Shown here: positions 1 to 8,082 of the stretch, piece after piece
Position numbering within the stretch: the first letter of the stretch is position 1
How the letters are laid out: each line of letters begins with the position of its first letter
Assembly (NCBI GenBank): GCA_002309615.1
Contig: DBXT01000049.1
Location: 1 to 15,439, forward strand
Source of the DNA: Bacteroidales bacterium UBA1205
GTDB taxonomy: Bacteria; Bacteroidota; Bacteroidia; Bacteroidales; WCHB1-69
Reading direction: 5' to 3'
DNA: 15,439 bases
Notes under the pieces: model-generated
Database searches by the model: none
What the model saw: the letters and a program-made list of their open reading frames with translations, nothing else
What the model was told of the DNA's origin: nothing
Made by a program: the position numbers and the translations under genes

Positions 1-2
1 CA

Positions 3-3000
3 GCATCGTTCAGCATCAGAAATAATAATATAGAAATGCTTACTTCAGGTGCATATCCTATATATTTGAACCAATCAGCAGCAAGCTATTTCGGTGTTGG
101 ATTAGGTATGTACGATATAGATTACAACAACTTGGTAGCTCCTACCTATGTGGGTTATGCAGGTGGTGCAAAAGCAACCATTGCAGCATGGCAAACTACG
201 GTTAAGACAGACTTGCATTCAGTATCGGTACAACCTGTATATGTATCTGCAACTTATGATTCTTTGAAAGTGGCAAACGATACAGCTTACATCTGTCCTT
301 CTGTAACGGCAGCTAATACCGATATTTTAGGATTACCTCGTTATGGCAACACTATCATGGGTGCATATGGAAGTGATCCCAGTGCCTTGGACGGTGCTTT
401 GGTGGATATAGTAGATATACCTGCCAATGCAACCAAGGGTGTAGTAGTAACACCAAGAATAGTGCTTATTAATGCAGGTAGCACTCCTTTGACATCAGCA
501 GTGATCAACTGGACTTTCAACGGTGTACAACAAACCGCTATTAATTGGACAGGTAACTTACCATTGTTAGCAAGCGATACTGTCAGAAGCAGTGCTGTTA
601 CATTTGTAGCCGGCAATAATGAAATCAAAGCATGGCTTGCAAGCGTTAACAATACTGTGGATTCTATTCCTCAAAACGATAGCGTTTCAATAGAAGTGTT
701 TGCATGTGATTCAATGTTGAATGGTACTTATACCATAGGTCCTAACGGTGATATCGCAACCATAGACGATTTGAATGAATTGTTGTCACATTGCGGTATT
801 GGCGGCAATGTAGTATTCGGATTTGAAGAAGGTACGCACATAGGTAATTTGAACCTGAGTGGAAACATTGCAGGTACAGATACTTACAACATGCATTTCA
901 CCAAAGCTAATATGACAGGTAATCCTGCAATCATTAAGGCTACTTCAGGTTCTGCAGTATTGTTGGGTAAAAATAGTAATATATCTTTCGATAGCCTTAC
1001 TATAGATGCCACTACTGCCGATGTAGCAGTAAAATTTATTTCAGGATGTTCGAATATTACCATTACCAATTGTAATTTGTTGGCACAACCTAATGCATCA
1101 ACAAGTACGAAATATGTTATTCATAAACCCAGCAACTCAGGAGTGTTAACCAATTTCGTATTGCGTAACAGTTACGTAAGCGGTGGTTACTACGGTATTT
1201 ATTTGTATGGTGGTAGCAGTACATCTGCTTATGGTGATTTGTATGTAGACAGTAATATTATTACCAACCAATATTATTATGGTAACTATTACTATTACAC
1301 ACACTTGTCGTTCAATCATAACATAGTAACCACTTCTTCCGCATCTTCTACATCATGGTATGGTTTGTATATGTATTATACCAATCCTCAAGTTACATGT
1401 AACAAGATATTATCCATGGATAGAACATTATCAAGCGGATATGGTATGTATTTATATTATGCAAATGTATATATGTCAAGAGGTGATGTTCATGTTATCA
1501 ATAATGAAATCCATATGAAATCTACCGGTTCCAATACAGGTATGTATTTCTATTATGCTAATAGTTTGTATATCTTGCATAACTCTATTTACGGTCAGGC
1601 AACAGGTGGTGCAAGAGGTATTTATGTAGGACAAAGCACTTCTTATAGTAATATGGTAATTAGAAATAACAATATTGTTATTACCGGTACTAATTCAACA
1701 GCTTATCCTATGTATATAGCTACTGCCTCATATTGTGTTTCTCCTTATATGATAATAGATTATAACAATTATTATCACAATACCAATATCGGTTATGCAG
1801 GCGGTGCCAAAACCACCCTCAGTGCATGGCAGGCCATAACGCAACAAGATGTTAACTCAGTAAAAGTTAATCCTTCATTTGTGGATTCTTCTATCAACTT
1901 AGCATTGAATGACGCTACCGGTTTGCTCTGCTATCGTGAAGGAAAAGTTCCTTACGATATAGAAGGTGTAAAACGTGAATATGTAACTCCTATGGGTGCT
2001 TACACTATGCACTTGTTTACCGGTACCGATTTGGCTTTGACCGAAATAGTGGAACCCACCAACTCCACTTCATTGTGTGCACCGAACTACGTATCGGTTA
2101 AATATGCAGTAAGCAATGCAGGCGGTATGGCTGTAGATTTCTCTGTAACTCCGTTGCGTTTGACCATACACATGGATGGTGCAGATACAGCTACTATCGA
2201 CACCTTGATTTCAACCGGTTCTTTGGATGTGTTTGCAGTAGATACATTTGAAGTTACCAATATGTTGAATGTAGGCTTCGCAGGTAATTATTACCTCACA
2301 GCTTATTTAAGCACACAAAACGATAGCATTCACGATAACGATACCCTCACAGGTATGTACTATACTCATAAGATAGGCTTGCCTTACGATGAAGACTTTG
2401 ACACTTACAACATGACAGATTTAACGGTAGAGGCTCTCGCCGGTAATAACGTATGGCATGTAGAAAGAGGTGTCAGCGGTTATATCGATCCTGTTTACGG
2501 TTTGGGTAAATTGGCATTTGGCGGAAGCATCGGTTCCGTAGGTCGTTTGAGCACAGCTCAAATAGAATTGAATCGTACAGCACAGCCTACTTTGGAATTC
2601 TGGTATGCTCACGATACCTCACATGCTAATTTGAACGACCAAACAGACGTTAAGATAACATTTGACGGTGGTTATACTCATGTTCCATTGATGAACCTGA
2701 AACGTTATAATGCTAATATTTCAGCTCCTACATGGGTGAAATACACCATAGACTTGTCTCCTTATGTAGATTCCGCTTGTGCAATATTGGTATTTGAAGC
2801 CCAAAGCTATGGCGGTCCGGATCAATATTTGGACAGAATAGTTATCAGCTCTAATTCCAATGTGGCTTTGACCGACGTGGTTCCTGTTGATGTTACTCCT
2901 TGCGGATTAACCAACAAGACCTTGGGCGTGGAAGTTACCAACATGACAGGTCAAGCCATCGATTTCTCTGCTAACAGAACTTCTATAGTAGTGGAAATAA

Positions 3001-4154
3001 GCGGAGCTACCAACCAAACACTTACTTACAATTTATTGAGCGGTATTGTTGCCGGTTTGGATGTAGATACTATCGCCGTTACGAACAACTTCGATTTCGT
3101 GCCCGGAACATATAATGTGAAAGCTTATATTTCACCGGCTATCGATCGTACTTTGGATGACGATACCGTATATGCAACATTCACCATCAATCCGAATTTA
3201 AAAGTGGATGCTCAACAAATTACAGGCGGTAATGAAGCTACCAATTGTATTGAAACAGGTAGTCAAATATACCAAGTGGTTACCATCAGCAATGAAGGTA
3301 ATATGGATATGGAAGATATTAATTTAACAATGAATATCTACGATATCAATGGTGTATTGATTAACACCGTATATGATACTATCTCCGGAATGTTCGCTAT
3401 TAACAGTAGTGTAGTGAAGACTTTCTCCACCGCATATACCGTGCCCGGCGACGAAATGTACAATGTGGAAATAGTTGCTAATCCTGCATGTAACGCCGCT
3501 TTGACCTTCACCGATGTAATTACAGAGTGTGTTGATCAAAATGACGTTGCCGTAAGCTCTTTGCTCTCACCTGCTGACGGTGCAAAACCGGGAACTATGG
3601 CTAAAGTAAAAGTAAGGGTAAGCAATATGAATCCTAATGAAGATATTTCGGGAGTAGTATTACATGCTATAGTAAGCAAGACAGACGGCACTGAAATAGT
3701 TAATTGGACCGAAACCATGAACGACATCAGTGCAGATTCTTATCTTGATTTCGAATTCCCGCAATCGTTTACAGTTCCTAATGAAGCTTCATTTATGGTG
3801 AAAGCATATATCAACAGCGTAGATGCTAACGCCGTAAACGATACCTTGTTGGTGGAAGTGAAAACCAATGTGGGTATTAATGAAGGTGAGGCTAATGGTA
3901 TTAGTATGAATCAAAATATACCTAATCCTGCCAACAATCAAACTACGGTAACATACATTGTTCCTAATGACGGAAATGTAGTGTTCACCATTTTGAATGT
4001 AACAGGTCAGATATTGCATACTCAAACCGTTAAAGCATCCACCGGAATCAACAGCATAGATTTCAATACAGAAAATCTGTCTGCCGGTATTTATTTCTAC
4101 ACTATGGACTTCCATGGTCAACGCCTGATGAAGAAAATGGTTATCAAGAAATAA
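3..4154 (+). CDS. Giant T9SS-secreted beta-helix surface protein, 5'-truncated
   Basis: The reading frame is open from the window edge (first full codon at base 3), so the N-terminus and signal peptide lie outside; the ATG at 36 is internal. Bases 3-370 hold the tail of one right-handed beta-helix module. Bases about 400-710 encode an Ig/CARDB-like linker with NDS-type strand ends. Bases about 720-2010 hold a second beta-helix module, beginning with the family motif GTYTIGPNGD and very rich in Tyr and Asn (rungs such as YGLYMYY, YGMYLYY). Further CARDB-like linkers follow, with a MAM/jelly-roll-like segment at about 2370-2855. The last 90 or so residues (from about 3880: NIPNPANNQTTVTY ... 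GIYFYTM ... KKMVIKK) form a classic type A T9SS sorting domain. The protein is therefore inferred to be secreted through the outer membrane and attached at the surface. An adhesin or matrix role is plausible but not shown; a polysaccharide-binding or lyase role is the alternative for the beta-helix. Confidence 0.9.
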   Translation, partial: ASFSIRNNNIEMLTSGAYPIYLNQSAASYFGVGLGMYDIDYNNLVAPTYVGYAGGAKATIAAWQTTVKTDLHSVSVQPVYVSATYDSLKVANDTAYICPSVTAANTDILGLPRYGNTIMGAYGSDPSALDGALVDIVDIPANATKGVVVTPRIVLINAGSTPLTSAVINWTFNGVQQTAINWTGNLPLLASDTVRSSAVTFVAGNNEIKAWLASVNNTVDSIPQNDSVSIEVFACDSMLNGTYTIGPNGDIATIDDLNELLSHCGIGGNVVFGFEEGTHIGNLNLSGNIAGTDTYNMHFTKANMTGNPAIIKATSGSAVLLGKNSNISFDSLTIDATTADVAVKFISGCSNITITNCNLLAQPNASTSTKYVIHKPSNSGVLTNFVLRNSYVSGGYYGIYLYGGSSTSAYGDLYVDSNIITNQYYYGNYYYYTHLSFNHNIVTTSSASSTSWYGLYMYYTNPQVTCNKILSMDRTLSSGYGMYLYYANVYMSRGDVHVINNEIHMKSTGSNTGMYFYYANSLYILHNSIYGQATGGARGIYVGQSTSYSNMVIRNNNIVITGTNSTAYPMYIATASYCVSPYMIIDYNNYYHNTNIGYAGGAKTTLSAWQAITQQDVNSVKVNPSFVDSSINLALNDATGLLCYREGKVPYDIEGVKREYVTPMGAYTMHLFTGTDLALTEIVEPTNSTSLCAPNYVSVKYAVSNAGGMAVDFSVTPLRLTIHMDGADTATIDTLISTGSLDVFAVDTFEVTNMLNVGFAGNYYLTAYLSTQNDSIHDNDTLTGMYYTHKIGLPYDEDFDTYNMTDLTVEALAGNNVWHVERGVSGYIDPVYGLGKLAFGGSIGSVGRLSTAQIELNRTAQPTLEFWYAHDTSHANLNDQTDVKITFDGGYTHVPLMNLKRYNANISAPTWVKYTIDLSPYVDSACAILVFEAQSYGGPDQYLDRIVISSNSNVALTDVVPVDVTPCGLTNKTLGVEVTNMTGQAIDFSANRTSIVVEISGATNQTLTYNLLSGIVAGLDVDTIAVTNNFDFVPGTYNVKAYISPAIDRTLDDDTVYATFTINPNLKVDAQQITGGNEATNCIETGSQIYQVVTISNEGNMDMEDINLTMNIYDINGVLINTVYDTISGMFAINSSVVKTFSTAYTVPGDEMYNVEIVANPACNAALTFTDVITECVDQNDVAVSSLLSPADGAKPGTMAKVKVRVSNMNPNEDISGVVLHAIVSKTDGTEIVNWTETMNDISADSYLDFEFPQSFTVPNEASFMVKAYINSVDANAVNDTLLVEVKTNVGINEGEANGISMNQNIPNPANNQTTVTYIVPNDGNVVFTILNVTGQILHTQTVKASTGINSIDFNTENLSAGIYFYTMDFHGQRLMKKMVIKK
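153..368 (+). repeat. Beta-helix module end, copy A (GYAGGAK ... MGAY)
   Basis: This 72-codon unit closes the first beta-helix module. It runs from GYAGGAK through AWQ, D..SV.V.P and a D-I-x-G-x-x-R turn to MGAY. Copy B at 1791-2003 has the same landmarks in the same order over 71 codons, and both are preceded by a DYNN motif. The copies have diverged at DNA level, so this is an old protein-level duplication rather than a recent DNA repeat. Confidence 0.8.
1359..1556 (+). repeat. Tyrosine-rich rung repeats, three copies
   Basis: Three copies of a YG(L/M)Y(M/L/F)YY(T/A)N-like strand occur in the surface protein. They start at 1359 (YGLYMYY), 1440 (YGMYLYY) and 1536 (TGMYFYY), with spacings of 27 and 32 codons. 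They look like successive rungs of the parallel beta-helix that would stack aromatic side chains on one face. The wider stretch 1182-1652 has 29 Tyr in 157 residues. Confidence 0.75.
1791..2003 (+). repeat. Beta-helix module end, copy B (GYAGGAK ... MGAY)
   Basis: This is the second copy of the unit seen at 153-368: GYAGGAK, AWQ, D..SV.V.P, then D-I-E-G-V-K-R and PMGAY. It starts 1638 bases (546 codons) after copy A. It marks the end of the second beta-helix module, just before the next CARDB-like linker. Confidence 0.8.
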
Positions 4155-4170
4155 ATAGTAACCGTAATTT

Positions 4171-4199
4171 AAAAAGGGAGCCGCAGGCTCCCTTTTTTT
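4171..4199 (+). terminator. Intrinsic terminator after the T9SS protein gene
   Basis: A perfect 7-bp stem, GGGAGCC/GGCTCCC (4176-4182 with 4186-4192), closes a GCA loop. Seven T follow at 4193-4199 and five A precede the stem, so it could also work weakly on the other strand. It lies 21 bases after the stop codon and separates this gene from the next unit. Confidence 0.93.
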
Positions 4200-4244
4200 A
4201 TTGCATACTATGAAAACATCCGCATTTTATATGTATATTTTGAG

Positions 4245-4252
4245 TATTTTTG
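4245..4252 (+). promoter_or_regulatory. Bacteroidota -7 box TAttTTTG upstream of the SUMF1 gene
   Basis: TATTTTTG matches the Bacteroidota -7 consensus TAnnTTTG and lies between the terminator at 4171-4199 and the ATG at 4271. The expected -33 position, about 20 bases upstream, has only a T-run (TTTT at 4225-4228) and no TTTG. Transcription would start around 4258-4260, giving a very short leader. This is the only convincing promoter found for the four-gene run to 7231. Confidence 0.55.
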
Positions 4253-4270
4253 CAAAAAAATACAAATTGA

Positions 4271-5023
<753 letters not shown>

Positions 5024-5048
5024 ATTAGTGCATTAAAAATAACAGCAA

Positions 5049-6053
5049 ATGAAGGATAAAATAAAAGATATAATCAAGCTGATATTGTTTTTAGGACTTG
5101 GTGTGTTTTTTGTTTGGTTTTCCGTTAAAGATTTAACAGCAGAACAACGTGCTGAAATATGGGAAAACATACACCTTGTTTTTATAAGTCATAAATGGAT
5201 ATATTTGCTTATATGTGCAGTAATAGGATATATCAGCGTGTGGTTGAGAGGAATACGTTCCGTGTTGATGATTAACCCTATGGGTTATAATATGAGATGC
5301 TCTTCCGCTTACCATTCTGTGTGTATTTGTTATTTAGCCAATATGGCCATTCCGCGTTTGGGAGAAATATTGCGTTGCATGGTATTGCAAAAATACGAGA
5401 AAGTGCCCTTTCAAAAGTCTTTAGGCACGGTGGTAACCGAAAGGGTGATAGATGTGCTCATTTGCGGACTGATGTTCTTGCTCGCCTTGGTGTTGGAATC
5501 GGATAAAATAATGCAAATATTAACAGGTAATCATGCAGGAGCGAATATAGTGCACATGCTGTCGGGATGGGGAAAATACATTATCTTGTTGTCCTTGTTG
5601 TTAATGTGTGCGATAGTGTATTTGTTGCGTAAACAAATAGCCCGTTTCAGCATAGTACAAAAAATGAAAAAAATATTGATGGAGTTTTGGGAGGGAATGT
5701 TGTCTGTCAAAAAAATCAATCACCCCTATTTGTTTATTATTTATTCTTTGTTGATATGGCTATGTTATTATTTTATGTTCTTCTTTGCCTTGTTTGCTTT
5801 TCCTGAGGTGATAAATTTAGGTGGCGATATATGGCTCTTATCTTTGTCCTCGGTGGTGATAGGAACGGTAGGATTCGCCATAGCCCAAGGCGGATTAGGA
5901 GCCTATCCGTGGTTGGTGTCCATAGTGCTGGCCATGTACGGCATATCGTCGGAAGTGGGCTTGGCTTTAGGTTGGGTAGTGTGGTCAACCGAGTCGGCTT
6001 TGTATTTGTTAATAGGTTTAGTTTCATTGGTGATACTATCTGTAAAAAAATGA
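5049..6053 (+). CDS. YbhN-like / LPG-synthase-type polytopic membrane protein
   Basis: This 334-residue inner-membrane protein has about eight hydrophobic segments, near residues 8-26, 50-68, 90-110, 132-150, 176-193, 226-251, 262-280 and 305-331. It carries the landmarks of the lysylphosphatidylglycerol-synthase transmembrane (UPF0104/YbhN, flippase-like) family: LANMAIPRLGEILRC at 96-110, TVVTERVIDVL at 127-137 and the AQGGLGAYPW loop at 279-286. It has no soluble MprF-type aminoacyl-transferase domain, so it should not make lysyl-PG. Members of this family are linked to lipid or glycolipid movement and envelope homeostasis, but the substrate is generally unknown. It starts 25 bases after the SUMF1 gene and ends 4 bases before rfaE2, so co-transcription with the heptose-activation gene is likely and suggests a role in envelope glycolipids. 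Confidence 0.88.
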   Translation: MKDKIKDIIKLILFLGLGVFFVWFSVKDLTAEQRAEIWENIHLVFISHKWIYLLICAVIGYISVWLRGIRSVLMINPMGYNMRCSSAYHSVCICYLANMAIPRLGEILRCMVLQKYEKVPFQKSLGTVVTERVIDVLICGLMFLLALVLESDKIMQILTGNHAGANIVHMLSGWGKYIILLSLLLMCAIVYLLRKQIARFSIVQKMKKILMEFWEGMLSVKKINHPYLFIIYSLLIWLCYYFMFFFALFAFPEVINLGGDIWLLSLSSVVIGTVGFAIAQGGLGAYPWLVSIVLAMYGISSEVGLALGWVVWSTESALYLLIGLVSLVILSVKK

Positions 6054-6057
6054 CATT

Positions 6058-6558
6058 ATGAATTATCAATCTTATATCAATAGTAAAATATATCCCGTAG
6101 GTGCCGATTTATCCATAGTTAAACAATGGCATAAAGAAAAACAGCGTATAGTGTTTACCAACGGCTGTTTTGATTTGGTACACCGCGGGCATTTGGTGTA
6201 TTTGTCGCAGGCGGCAGAAATGGGCGATAAATTAATAATCGGTCTCAACACCGATGAGTCGGTGCGACATCTCAAAGGAGCTTCACGTCCTATTACGGAT
6301 GAATATTCCAGAGCGTTTTTGCTGGCTTCTTTATGTTTTGTAGATGCGGTAATGCTATTTAACGAGTCTACACCTTATCATTTAATACAGCAAGTTCAAC
6401 CCGATGTGTTGGTAAAAGGTTCGGATTATAAAGTTGAAGATGTTGTAGGATATGATATAGTGCGTGCCGGAGGCGGGGAAGTGCTGACTTTGGATTTTTT
6501 ACAAGGCTATTCCACTTCATCTATTATAGAGAAAATTCAGCAGGAAAAACAAAAATAA
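6058..6558 (+). CDS. rfaE2: D-glycero-beta-D-manno-heptose 1-phosphate adenylyltransferase
   Basis: This 166-residue cytoplasmic nucleotidyltransferase transfers AMP from ATP to D-glycero-beta-D-manno-heptose 1-phosphate, giving ADP-heptose for LPS core or other heptosylated glycans. It has FTNGCFDLVHRGH (33-45), containing the HxGH ATP-binding signature as HRGH at 42-45. The family residues LNTDESVR (63-70), VKGSDYKVEDVVG (119-131) and YSTSSIIEKI (151-160, normally STTxII) follow. The length matches the stand-alone adenylyltransferase domain rather than the bifunctional kinase-adenylyltransferase HldE, so a separate heptose-7-phosphate kinase should be encoded elsewhere. The gene begins 4 bases after the YbhN-like gene and is followed after 1 base by mnmD. 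Confidence 0.93.
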   Translation: MNYQSYINSKIYPVGADLSIVKQWHKEKQRIVFTNGCFDLVHRGHLVYLSQAAEMGDKLIIGLNTDESVRHLKGASRPITDEYSRAFLLASLCFVDAVMLFNESTPYHLIQQVQPDVLVKGSDYKVEDVVGYDIVRAGGGEVLTLDFLQGYSTSSIIEKIQQEKQK

Positions 6559-6559
6559 G

Positions 6560-7231
6560 ATGCAACGTAGCCTTATCGTTACGGAAGACGGTTCTCACTC
6601 TTTGTATGCACCGCAATTTCACCAGTCGTATCATTCTATACATGGAGCCGTACAAGAGTCGGAACATATATTTATACAGGCAGGGCTGATGTGCGAACAT
6701 TTATCAAGTTATCAGCATTTGAATATTCTGGAAGTCGGTTTTGGTACCGGATTGAATGCCTTGCTTACGTGGTATCATTCGCCACAAAAAAACATAGATT
6801 ATCATACCATAGAATTATACCCTTTGCAAGAGCAGGAATACACCATGCTTAATTATGCCGGCAGCTTGCCACATCCCGAAGCACAACGGGTGTTTATACG
6901 CATGCATCAGGCATTGTGGAATGTATCGCAACCGATAACACCGAATTTCACCCTTAGCAAGCTACAAGCGGATTTATCTACCGTATCACTGCCCGAAAAT
7001 ACCTATCATTTAGTGTATTTTGATGCATTCTCTCCTCAAGAACAACCGGAATTATGGACAGAAAAAATTTTTGAAAAAATCTATTATGCCATGCTGCCTC
7101 AATGCGTATTGGTAACCTATTCCACCATGGGAGTTGTGAAAAGGGCTTTAAAATCAGTAGGTTTCGAAATAGAAAAATTGCCCGGACCTAAAGGTAAAAG
7201 GGAAATATTGAGGGCTTTTAGTGTCAAATAA
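6560..7231 (+). CDS. mnmD: tRNA (mnm5s2U34) methyltransferase, stand-alone MnmD
   Basis: This 223-residue SAM-dependent methyltransferase corresponds to the N-terminal domain of MnmC (DUF752 / Methyltransf_30). It methylates nm5s2U to mnm5s2U at the tRNA wobble position. Seen in the sequence: LYAPQFHQSYHSIHGA (15-30) typical of the family N-terminus, the SAM-binding glycine loop LEVGFGTGLNALLTW (57-71), the acidic end of the next strand in HTIELYPL (82-89), YFDAFSPQEQPELW (153-166) at the active site, and PGPKGKREILRA (208-219) at the C-terminus. The FAD-dependent oxidase half of MnmC is absent and is not encoded nearby, so the amine intermediate must come from another route. The start is one base after the rfaE2 stop, showing tight operon packing. 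The gene converges on the - strand propeller-like gene across 34 bases. Confidence 0.93.
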   Translation: MQRSLIVTEDGSHSLYAPQFHQSYHSIHGAVQESEHIFIQAGLMCEHLSSYQHLNILEVGFGTGLNALLTWYHSPQKNIDYHTIELYPLQEQEYTMLNYAGSLPHPEAQRVFIRMHQALWNVSQPITPNFTLSKLQADLSTVSLPENTYHLVYFDAFSPQEQPELWTEKIFEKIYYAMLPQCVLVTYSTMGVVKRALKSVGFEIEKLPGPKGKREILRAFSVK

Positions 7232-7265
7232 AAAACAGTAATAATTATTGATGTTGCAAAGAGCT

Positions 7266-8081
7266 TTATTCCCAAGCGTACATGCTTATGGTTTCGTTTC
7301 TGTTTACACAAAGCATTCTATTGGCTTGTATGCGAACTTTTATGATATCGCTACCCGGTAATGTTACCGATTGTGTCCAAAGAGTGGATATGTCCGTTAT
7401 TTTAAGATAGTTTTCTTGGATATATACCAATTTGTTATTGTAGATACAAAAATCGGTGATGCCGGACAAGGGTATGCTTTTGATAAACGTGCCGAGGTGG
7501 TTGAAAACCAAAAAACCATAAGTGCTGTCAGCGGCTATCAACAAGCCGTGTTCGCTTTCTTGTATTTGTTGGGGAATGTATTTTTCATTGGTAATAAGGT
7601 TGAGCATCATGGTTTCGTTGCATAGTTTGTTCATATTGTCGTATCGCATTATTTTATCCGTGTTCTCGTCATATATCCATAATCCGTTATCATAGGCGGC
7701 ACATGCACACAGCGGTAAAATAATGTCGGAATTGGTCAAATCATTGTAGGAGGAATTAATTTCACTCAATTGCATGTTCAGTAGGGTGATACGGATAAAA
7801 TCTTTGGAGAAAACCATTATTTTCATAGGGTTACGACTATCTATGCTGTTATAATGCCCGTATTGCAAGTCGGAATAGGTATAGGTTATAGCACCTTGCC
7901 GGTCGTATTTGGTGAGCGTGGTGCCATTGGACACGTAGCTGTTTCCCAAAGGGTCCATACTGATGATAGTACCCGACGCAGGCATTTCCCACAGGAGAGA
8001 AAATTGCATGGCGGTATCGTTTTGGGCAATATTAAATTGCATGTATAATAATGAAATAGCCAAAAATATTATTTTTTTCAT
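7266..8081 (-). CDS. Secreted propeller-like protein of unknown function
   Basis: This 271-residue protein has an N-terminal signal peptide (MKKIIFLAISLLYMQFNIAQ, likely cut before Gln20), so it is probably periplasmic. The mature part shows repeated short strand-turn units of the kind found in beta-propellers: DPLGNSYVSNGTTLTKYDRQG, then SIDSRNPMKIMVFSKDF, AAYDNGLWIYDENTDKIMRYD, HGLLIAADSTYGFLVFNHLG and NNKLVYIQENYLKITD. Each unit resembles one blade edge, with a phrase such as KYDRQG or FNHLG closing it. There is no lipobox and no catalytic motif that I recognise. The overall pattern matches a conserved hypothetical I associate with Bacteroidota, without a known function. It begins one base after the barrel-like gene, so the pair is almost certainly made together. 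The fold call is an inference from sequence rhythm. Confidence 0.8.
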   Translation of the reverse strand: MKKIIFLAISLLYMQFNIAQNDTAMQFSLLWEMPASGTIISMDPLGNSYVSNGTTLTKYDRQGAITYTYSDLQYGHYNSIDSRNPMKIMVFSKDFIRITLLNMQLSEINSSYNDLTNSDIILPLCACAAYDNGLWIYDENTDKIMRYDNMNKLCNETMMLNLITNEKYIPQQIQESEHGLLIAADSTYGFLVFNHLGTFIKSIPLSGITDFCIYNNKLVYIQENYLKITDISTLWTQSVTLPGSDIIKVRIQANRMLCVNRNETISMYAWE

Positions 8082-8082
8082 C

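Noticed and set aside
7232..7265. AATAATTATT palindrome (7240-7249) between the convergent mnmD and propeller-like genes as a terminator
   Set aside because: The stem is AT-only with no loop and no clear T-run directly after it, so it is too weak to call, although termination of both units is expected here.
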